Made by a program: the position numbers and the translations under genes | The notes under the pieces: model-generated | What the model saw: only the letters and a program-made list of their open reading frames with translations | Database searches by the model: none | What the model was told of the DNA's origin: nothing | Shown here: positions 57,309-64,000 of the stretch, piece by piece | Numbering within the stretch: the stretch's first letter is position 1 | How the letters are laid out: the number at the start of each line of letters is the position of its first letter | Assembly: GCA_001804705.1 (NCBI GenBank) | Contig: MHAY01000001.1 | Coordinates: forward strand, 1-64,000 | Source of the DNA: Ignavibacteria bacterium RIFOXYC2_FULL_35_21 | GTDB taxonomy: Bacteria > Bacteroidota > Ignavibacteria > Kapaibacteriales > UBA2268 | Direction: 5' to 3' | Length of the DNA stretch: 64,000 nt

Positions 57309-58241
57309 ATGAAAACCTTATTAATAATAAATCCATATTCAAGAAGTGGTAAATCTGCGAAACTTGCAAATATTTGTACGAAATATCTTAGAGAACGGAA
57401 TTTCGGATTTGAAACTACGGAATTAAAGAATTTTGATGATGCGTTCAAATTTTCTCAGGAAGCAAATCTATCCGGATATAATAATATAATTGCCCTTGGT
57501 GGAGACGGAACTATTAATAAGGTTTTAAACGGATTTTATGATTCGGATGGTAATAGAATTTCAGATGCTAATTTTGGTGTAATCTATACAGGTACGAGTC
57601 CTGATTTTTGTAAAAGTTATGGCATACCTACAAATATAATCAAAGCAACTGATGCTTTAATAAATCAAAGAGTCAGGGAAATACCGATTGGAATGATAAA
57701 ATTTAGAATAAGCCTGGATTCCAATAAATTTACTACTAATTACTTTGCATGCTGTGCAAATATCGGTTTGGGAGCCTCTCTTGCAAGAAAGGCTAATTCA
57801 GGTGTCAGGAAGTATTTTGGTGATTTCGCCGGAACACTTATCTCTTTGCTGCAATTGCTGAGCAAATACAGGGGAACAAATTATTCATTCATAAGAGATG
57901 GGGTGGAATCAAATCAACAGAACGTGATTAATATTTCTATTGGAATAACAAATTATATCGCTTCGGGAATTAAAGTAAGCAGAAAAAAGGATCTGGAAGA
58001 TTCGGAAATGTATCTGCTAACTACTGCAAATATAAGATTGTCAAATGTTCTTAAATTATTATATCGCGTTTATTCAGGCAAAGAATTTCAAAATTCGGAT
58101 TTTCTTTTTTTAAATTATGCTGAAAAGATTGAGATTCAGCAGAACTATATTCATCCTGATATTGAATTCGATGGTGATCCGGCGGGATTCCTTCCCTGCA
58201 GCATCGAAATGGCTAAGGATAAATTAAAGATTATTTATTAA
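57309..58241 (+). CDS. Diacylglycerol/sphingosine-kinase-like lipid kinase
   Basis: LLIINPYSRSGKSAKL; NIIALGGDGTINKVLNGF; EFDGDPAGFLPCSIEM. Confidence 0.88.
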   Translation: MKTLLIINPYSRSGKSAKLANICTKYLRERNFGFETTELKNFDDAFKFSQEANLSGYNNIIALGGDGTINKVLNGFYDSDGNRISDANFGVIYTGTSPDFCKSYGIPTNIIKATDALINQRVREIPIGMIKFRISLDSNKFTTNYFACCANIGLGASLARKANSGVRKYFGDFAGTLISLLQLLSKYRGTNYSFIRDGVESNQQNVINISIGITNYIASGIKVSRKKDLEDSEMYLLTTANIRLSNVLKLLYRVYSGKEFQNSDFLFLNYAEKIEIQQNYIHPDIEFDGDPAGFLPCSIEMAKDKLKIIY

Positions 58242-58256
58242 CTGTGTAATTGAATT

Positions 58257-59252
58257 ATGGTTGTATTGAAAAATAAAATATTCATTTTACTTATTATAGA
58301 TTTTATTCTATTGGTACTGGCTTTTTTTAATTGTATATTATTATGGAACAAAGCAGGACTCCCACAAGAATACAAATCAAATATCAATAGCTTCTCCTTT
58401 GATGTGAGGCATATAAATAAAGGTGAAAGAATTATCGAATTTGACGGAAAGGCCATGGATAAATCCGTGCTAATTGATTTCCATTTAATGCACCATAAAA
58501 TTAATGATACCGTAAATATCAAGTCCATAAGAAATGAGAAAATCTTTGAAAAAAAAGTTATCCTACCTGAACATTATAAGAGAACTGACCTTATCATTCT
58601 TATAATTGTAACATTACTTTACTTTTTCACAGGTATATATATTCTGATTAAATATAGGTCATCAGAATTTGCAATAGTCATTCATATGCTTTCAATTTGT
58701 ACTGCAGTAATGCTAATATACGATTGGGGAGATTTGACGACTTATAGTAAAATATTAAATTTTATAATCATGGCAATTTATGAAATAGGTATTTTTATGG
58801 TACCTACTTTATTCCTGCACTTCAGTTTTAATTATCCGGCTTACAGATCTAAAGTCAGGCTTGTACTCCTAGTTCCATTTTATTTTATGAGCTTTGTTTG
58901 TATCATCATTACTTTAATAAATCTTTCAAGAATAATATTTTTCAATATTGCAATTGAAAAAACTTACTTCCTGCAATTTTACACATATATAGCAGATATT
59001 TTTTTGGTAATAGGGTTAATTCTGACGGTAGCCAAGCTGGAACATTCAGCCTTAACAATAACGGGCGCACTTTCCAGAAAGCAAATTTACTGGGCTTTGC
59101 TTGGTATTTCTTTCGGACCCTTAGTTTATGTATTTCTCTATCTGATTCCGCGATTGTTGCTTGGTTTTGAACTGGTAAGTGAGGTATTTCTGGATTTAAC
59201 AATTATTGTTGCACCAATTATGTTATTAATTTCTGTTTCGAGGAGAAAATAG
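58257..59252 (+). CDS. Multi-TM (7TM-like) sensor module without kinase, paralogous to N-terminus of 60588 kinase
   Basis: WGDL..LNF...IYEIGIF..P..FLHFSFNYP and RKQIYWALLGISFGPLVYVFLYLIPRLL match the 60588 protein region by eye. Confidence 0.75.
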   Translation: MVVLKNKIFILLIIDFILLVLAFFNCILLWNKAGLPQEYKSNINSFSFDVRHINKGERIIEFDGKAMDKSVLIDFHLMHHKINDTVNIKSIRNEKIFEKKVILPEHYKRTDLIILIIVTLLYFFTGIYILIKYRSSEFAIVIHMLSICTAVMLIYDWGDLTTYSKILNFIIMAIYEIGIFMVPTLFLHFSFNYPAYRSKVRLVLLVPFYFMSFVCIIITLINLSRIIFFNIAIEKTYFLQFYTYIADIFLVIGLILTVAKLEHSALTITGALSRKQIYWALLGISFGPLVYVFLYLIPRLLLGFELVSEVFLDLTIIVAPIMLLISVSRRK

Positions 59253-59439
59253 ATGAAAAAGAATGTCAACAATATATACTCTAATTTACAAACTGAGCAA
59301 TTGGGTTATGTCTATCGTTTTAATGAATGAGGACCGTTAATTAGGATGTGAAGGTGCAGAGTTCGGGTATGTAGTTATGAACAAAAAGATTAACTTTTTA
59401 TTTGTAAATTTAAACTGATATTATTTTTCAAATGAATCT

Positions 59440-60522
59440 ATGAAACTAAAAATATATATTATTATATTATTATCATACGCTACTTTCATAACTGCTGAAG
59501 GAGCAAACGACACTATCGCGGCAACTAAACTAGATGTTTTTCCTTTTGTCCTCTACGACACTGATATTGGCTTCGGTGCAGGAGTGAAAGGATATTATTT
59601 CAATCCATTTGAACAAAACGAGTCATTCGATATATTGCTTTTTGCCAGTACCAAGGGTGAGAGGCGTATTGCGTTTGGATTTTCAGAGCCTGATTATCAA
59701 TACAGACAAAGGAAGATTTATGATTTTGCGTTTGATTTGTTAGTTGACTATGATTTATTGATTCAAAACAACTTTTTTGGAATAGGTAACCAAGCAAAAT
59801 TTGAAGATAGGGAGTATTATTCCCGCGAGCCGCTTGAAATCAGTATGACTGCGAGCAGAGCTTTCTCACCATATTTTATCGCCTCATCAGGTTTAAGGTA
59901 CAAGACAATTGCAAATAATAACCTCGGTGAAAACAGCAAATTGAAATCAACGGGCAATGCGTTGAACACATCACGTATTAATGCAACTTCATTCTTTATT
60001 AATGCCAGGTATGACACAAAGAACAGTTTTATTAATCCCAGCGAAGGTGTTTTTATAAAAGGGGAAATAGAGTATATACCTAATATTATTATCAATAATG
60101 TAAATTATGTAAAGATATATTCGGATTTACAGTATTATTACACAATACATTTTATAAAAACAATATTTGCAACACGGATGAAAATTGAAAGTCTGATAGG
60201 TTACAATTTGCCCGTTCAGGTTTTATTGCCCGTTGGAGGCAATAGAACTGTCCGTGGAGAACCACAAGACCGTTTTTTGGATATGAGCTCGGCTGTTTTT
60301 AATGCTGAACTAAGATACCCCATTTATTGGCGGTTTGGCGGAATAATCGGATTTGATGCAGGTAAAGTATGGCATTCAATTGATAAAATGGATTTTGCAA
60401 GATGGGTATTAAGTCCAGCTTTGGGATTGAGGTTTTATTTCGATACGTTTGTAGTTAGGTTTGACGCAGGATTTAGCAGAGAATATACAGGATTCTATTT
60501 TAATGTCGAGCATATATTTTAA
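59440..60522 (+). CDS. Omp85/BamA-like outer-membrane barrel protein without evident POTRA domains
   Basis: Signal peptide; VLLPVGGNRTVRGEPQDRFLDMSSAVFNAELRYPIYWRFGGIIGFDAGKVW surface-antigen motif. Confidence 0.75.
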   Translation: MKLKIYIIILLSYATFITAEGANDTIAATKLDVFPFVLYDTDIGFGAGVKGYYFNPFEQNESFDILLFASTKGERRIAFGFSEPDYQYRQRKIYDFAFDLLVDYDLLIQNNFFGIGNQAKFEDREYYSREPLEISMTASRAFSPYFIASSGLRYKTIANNNLGENSKLKSTGNALNTSRINATSFFINARYDTKNSFINPSEGVFIKGEIEYIPNIIINNVNYVKIYSDLQYYYTIHFIKTIFATRMKIESLIGYNLPVQVLLPVGGNRTVRGEPQDRFLDMSSAVFNAELRYPIYWRFGGIIGFDAGKVWHSIDKMDFARWVLSPALGLRFYFDTFVVRFDAGFSREYTGFYFNVEHIF

Positions 60523-60587
60523 CACTTGAATATTTGATTCTTATTCAACCGTGTTAAGAAACGGGCAAAAATAAAACTCAAAAGAGA

Positions 60588-63065
60588 ATGAAAAAATCAA
60601 GCTTAAAAATCACAATCATACTTGCTATTGATGCAGTGTTAATAGCATTGTGTGTCTTAAATATTATAGGAGTATCCAGGAAATCTGATGTTCCTAATTA
60701 TGATAAGCAGGACTTGGTTTTTAATAAAAACTTCGACGGAATACAAAAAGGTGATATACTTGCAAAGCTCAATGAAAGGGAAATTTCGGACTCACAGGCT
60801 CTTGAATACTCGTGTGATAATCTGCCTGTCGGAACTATAGTAACACTTGGGATCGAAAGAAACTGTAAACCTGTAGTAGCAAAAGTAGCTTTGATAAATT
60901 ATTATGATATTTTTTATATAATAGTTTTAATTTTTGTCGGGTTCATGTTTATTTTACCGGCAATATTTGTATTAATAAAAAAACCTGAAGAAACCTTTTC
61001 TTATGTATTCCATTTGTTGATGTTGTCTATTACATTGATGATTGTATTGACCTGGGGGGATATGTCTGTATTTGACATTAAACTCAATTTTGTAATCAGA
61101 AGCATATATGAAGTATCAATCTTCTCTACTCCAATTATTTTGGTTCATTTCAGCTTTCTTTTCCCGAGAAAAAAATGGAATAATCTGTCAAAACTCACTA
61201 TTCCTCTATATATATTTTTAGGTGCAGGATCGGTTTTTCTGATGGCTTTGACTTATCTGGCAATAGTTCAGAAATCGAGCAATGCTATTTATTTGTATGT
61301 CAGTATACATTACTATTTAACAAAAATTTTCTTCGCACCGGCATTGATTTTTGTTTTACTAAATTTTTTAGATTCTTATAAGAGATATAAAGAAGAATAT
61401 ATCAGACAAAAGCTTTTATGGATTATTCTGGGTTTTTGTTTTGGTCCTTCTGTATATGTATTGTTATGGATCTTACCACAATTGATTTTTGATGAGCCAT
61501 TCATAGATGAATCGATAATGATATTGACTACTGCAGTATCACCTGTTACATTTTTCTTATCAATTGTAAAATACAAGCTATTTGATATAAATTTAATAAT
61601 AAGACGAAGTACAGTTTATGCTTCAGCTATAATCATACTATCGATACTGTATGTAGGAATTTTTTACTTAGGCATCAGAATTATTCCTGAAAATCTGTCA
61701 AATATGCCTTCTGTTGAAGACATTGTTATTCTTACAACTGTCGGGGCAATAATTATTGCTCTGCTTTTCCATCGTACTAAGATGGCAATTCAGAAATTTA
61801 TTAACAGGAATTTATTTAAGGTAAAATATAATATTAACCGGGTTCAAATAAATTTTATTTCCGAAATAAAAAACTGTAATTCCTTTGAGCAAATAGCTGA
61901 TTTAGTCAAAAACTCAATAAATGAAATAATATCTGTTGATTCATTTGGCTTCATGTATTATGATCCATTAACAAAAAAGTTTGAGATTATAGAACAAAAA
62001 AATATAGAAATTAACAATGATAATTTAAATCTTTTATTTAAAGAAATAGTTGGTGATAAAGCCAATCAACCACTTTCTCTCAGGGATAGTATTGAAGAAG
62101 GTAACGATTTTCTTTGCAGAGAATCTCTATTGAACTCTTTTAATTCATCACTCATTATTTTTTATATTTCAGAGGATAGACAATTTTTTAATGCCTTACT
62201 TATGGGCAGAAAAAAAGATTTCTATATGTACACAAGTGAAGACATTGCTATTCTCACGACAATTATCAGCGAATCAGGTAAGGCAATTAACCGTCTAATC
62301 CTGGAAAGAGAGATATTTATGCAACAGGAAGAGAAAAGGCGTTTGGAAGAGTTAAATCAATTGAAATCATATTTTGTTTCAAGTGTTTCACACGAATTGA
62401 AAACACCTTTGACTTCAATAAGACTTTTTGCCGAACTGATGAGAACCAGACCCGAAATACAAGAACCAAAGAAATCAGAATACCTGGAAATCATACAAGG
62501 AGAATGTGACCGGTTGAACCGTCTTATCAGCAATGTACTTGATTTTGCAAAAATAGAGCGGGGTGCAAAAGAATATAAATATGAACCAATAAATTTGAAA
62601 GACCTTCTCGAATTGGTTCTTAAATCAATATCCTATCAGTTGAAAATAAAAAAATTCAAGCTTGAAATGGTAAGTGAAGAAATTGATTATAGTTTTACAG
62701 GTGACGCTGACGCCATTACAGAAGTCTATTTAAATTTACTTTCGAATGCAATAAAATATTCACTTTATAAAAAAGAAATCCTTATTAAATTATTCAGCAC
62801 TAAAGAAAATATTTGTATTAGTTTTACAGACAAAGGAATTGGTATTTCAGTTCAGGATAAAGGAAAAATATTTAATGAGTTCTACCGCTCAAAAGATGCA
62901 AATTCATCGAGTACGGGAGGCGCCGGAATAGGTTTATCCCTTGTAAATCACATTATGGCGGCACATAATTGCAAGGTAGAAGTCGAAAGCATTGTTGGTG
63001 TAGGAAGTACATTCACTCTTTATTTTCCTAAAGGAGTTACATATGAAAAAAATTCTGATAATTGA
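60588..63065 (+). CDS. Sensor histidine kinase with PDZ-like extracytoplasmic segment and 7TM region
   Basis: IQKGDILAKLNEREISDSQALEY...VGTIVTLGIERN; SSVSHELKTPLTSIRLFAELM; NLLSNAIKYS; DKGIGISVQDKGKIF; GGAGIGLSLV. Confidence 0.9.
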   Translation: MKKSSLKITIILAIDAVLIALCVLNIIGVSRKSDVPNYDKQDLVFNKNFDGIQKGDILAKLNEREISDSQALEYSCDNLPVGTIVTLGIERNCKPVVAKVALINYYDIFYIIVLIFVGFMFILPAIFVLIKKPEETFSYVFHLLMLSITLMIVLTWGDMSVFDIKLNFVIRSIYEVSIFSTPIILVHFSFLFPRKKWNNLSKLTIPLYIFLGAGSVFLMALTYLAIVQKSSNAIYLYVSIHYYLTKIFFAPALIFVLLNFLDSYKRYKEEYIRQKLLWIILGFCFGPSVYVLLWILPQLIFDEPFIDESIMILTTAVSPVTFFLSIVKYKLFDINLIIRRSTVYASAIIILSILYVGIFYLGIRIIPENLSNMPSVEDIVILTTVGAIIIALLFHRTKMAIQKFINRNLFKVKYNINRVQINFISEIKNCNSFEQIADLVKNSINEIISVDSFGFMYYDPLTKKFEIIEQKNIEINNDNLNLLFKEIVGDKANQPLSLRDSIEEGNDFLCRESLLNSFNSSLIIFYISEDRQFFNALLMGRKKDFYMYTSEDIAILTTIISESGKAINRLILEREIFMQQEEKRRLEELNQLKSYFVSSVSHELKTPLTSIRLFAELMRTRPEIQEPKKSEYLEIIQGECDRLNRLISNVLDFAKIERGAKEYKYEPINLKDLLELVLKSISYQLKIKKFKLEMVSEEIDYSFTGDADAITEVYLNLLSNAIKYSLYKKEILIKLFSTKENICISFTDKGIGISVQDKGKIFNEFYRSKDANSSSTGGAGIGLSLVNHIMAAHNCKVEVESIVGVGSTFTLYFPKGVTYEKNSDN

Positions 63066-63726
63066 AGATGACCCTGCTATCCTGCTTGGTTTACAGGCTT
63101 CGCTGGAAGAAGATAATTATGAGTTATTAACTGCTTCTGAGGGTGAAACCGGATTTCAGCTTGCTAAAACAAGCAATCCTAGTGTCATTATTCTCGATTT
63201 AATGCTGCCTATTAAAAGTGGTTTGGATATATGCCGTGACCTGAGAAAATTGAACATAAACATTCCGGTTTTAATGTTGACAGCTAAAAAAGAAGAAGTT
63301 GATAAAGTGCTGGGTTTTGAAACAGGTGCCGATGATTATTTGACAAAACCTTTCAGTATTCTGGAACTCAGAATGAGAATAAAAGCATTGCTGAGAAGAG
63401 TTGAACCGAATAAAAGAGAGATTGAACCGGTTGAATTCGGAAACTTGAAAATAAATTTCAAAAGATTGGAGGCTTTCAAAAATGATGAGCCATTAAATTT
63501 ATCAGCAAAAGAATTTCAAATACTAAAATATTTTACTGACAGAGAAGGTGAAATTATTTCGCGCGATATGCTGCTTGATGATGTATGGGGATATGAGAGC
63601 TACCCAACCACACGTACTGTTGACAATTTTATACTATCTCTCCGGAAAAAAATCGAGGATGATCCATCACAACCTAAATATATTTTAACTGTTCATACAG
63701 TAGGATATAAATTTGTAAAGGAATAG
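63043..63726 (+). CDS. OmpR-family response regulator
   Basis: KILIIEDDPAILLGL...IILDLMLPIKSG; C-terminal winged helix DDVWGYESYPTTRTVDNFILSLRKKIEDDP. Confidence 0.95.
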   Translation: MKKILIIEDDPAILLGLQASLEEDNYELLTASEGETGFQLAKTSNPSVIILDLMLPIKSGLDICRDLRKLNINIPVLMLTAKKEEVDKVLGFETGADDYLTKPFSILELRMRIKALLRRVEPNKREIEPVEFGNLKINFKRLEAFKNDEPLNLSAKEFQILKYFTDREGEIISRDMLLDDVWGYESYPTTRTVDNFILSLRKKIEDDPSQPKYILTVHTVGYKFVKE

Positions 63727-63883
63727 AAAAACTCCTTCAAAATTAAACATATAAATATGGCACAAAATAGATAAAATTGCTTTAAAGAATTTGGAGAAAA
63801 ACTATCAATAAAAATATGTAGTTTATGAGGAATTTTAAAATTTAATCCTTGTTAATTATTGATTTATTAAGCAGTTATATCAG

Positions 63884-63957
63884 TGCTCCCTGTGGGACTC
63901 GAACCCACGGCCCATTGATTAAGAGTCAATTGCTCTGGCCAGCTGAGCTAAGGGAGC
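63884..63957 (-). tRNA. tRNA-Lys (anticodon CTT)
   Basis: Reverse complement GCTCCCTTAGCTCAGCTGGCCAGAGCAATTGACTCTTAATCAATGGGCCGTGGGTTCGAGTCCCACAGGGAGCA; cloverleaf, anticodon loop CTCTTAA. Confidence 0.95.
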
Positions 63958-64000
63958 GTCGCAAAATTACTAACTTATCCTTAATTAGCCAAGAATATTT

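Overview
AT-rich 64 kb bacterial chromosomal window. The Bacteroidota/Chlorobi-Ignavibacteria-like assignment is inferred from T9SS-type C-terminal sorting domains, a PorD/DUF4835 protein and TTG-N19-TAnnTTTG promoters. From left to right it contains: YCF48/T9SS cargo; a CusB-CusA-CusC type RND metal efflux operon with a His-rich small protein; a secreted/outer-membrane pair; a lone ccmB; a repeat-bounded defence islet (type IIG restriction-modification enzyme plus AbiC-like membrane protein); a Ca-loop/Cys repeat protein; nadC-nadA; porD; an M36-like PKD metalloprotease; a DUF1573 protein; a long propeller T9SS protein; rtcB; a second AbiC-like gene with a RelE-type toxin-antitoxin pair; an orphan phage terminase; an Hmc/Dsr-like transmembrane redox operon with an NrfD-hexaheme fusion, wired to a two-component system with Cys-cluster PAS domains; ferritin, NifX-like and DUF134 genes; a co-directional uncharacterised cluster (ThiL-like, epimerase/dehydrogenase, radical SAM/SPASM, UbiA, OYE-like, AONS/SPT-like, DAG-kinase-like) followed by a 7TM module, a barrel protein and a 7TM histidine kinase/response regulator; and tRNA-Lys(CTT). 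The two best candidates for undescribed systems are the lipid-like biosynthetic cluster (50.5-58.2 kb) and the redox operon (37.9-44.5 kb). I also found a bipartite non-coding element shared by two distant divergent intergenic regions and a likely DUF1016 (YhcG) gene remnant. All family calls are from reading the sequence; no database search was run.
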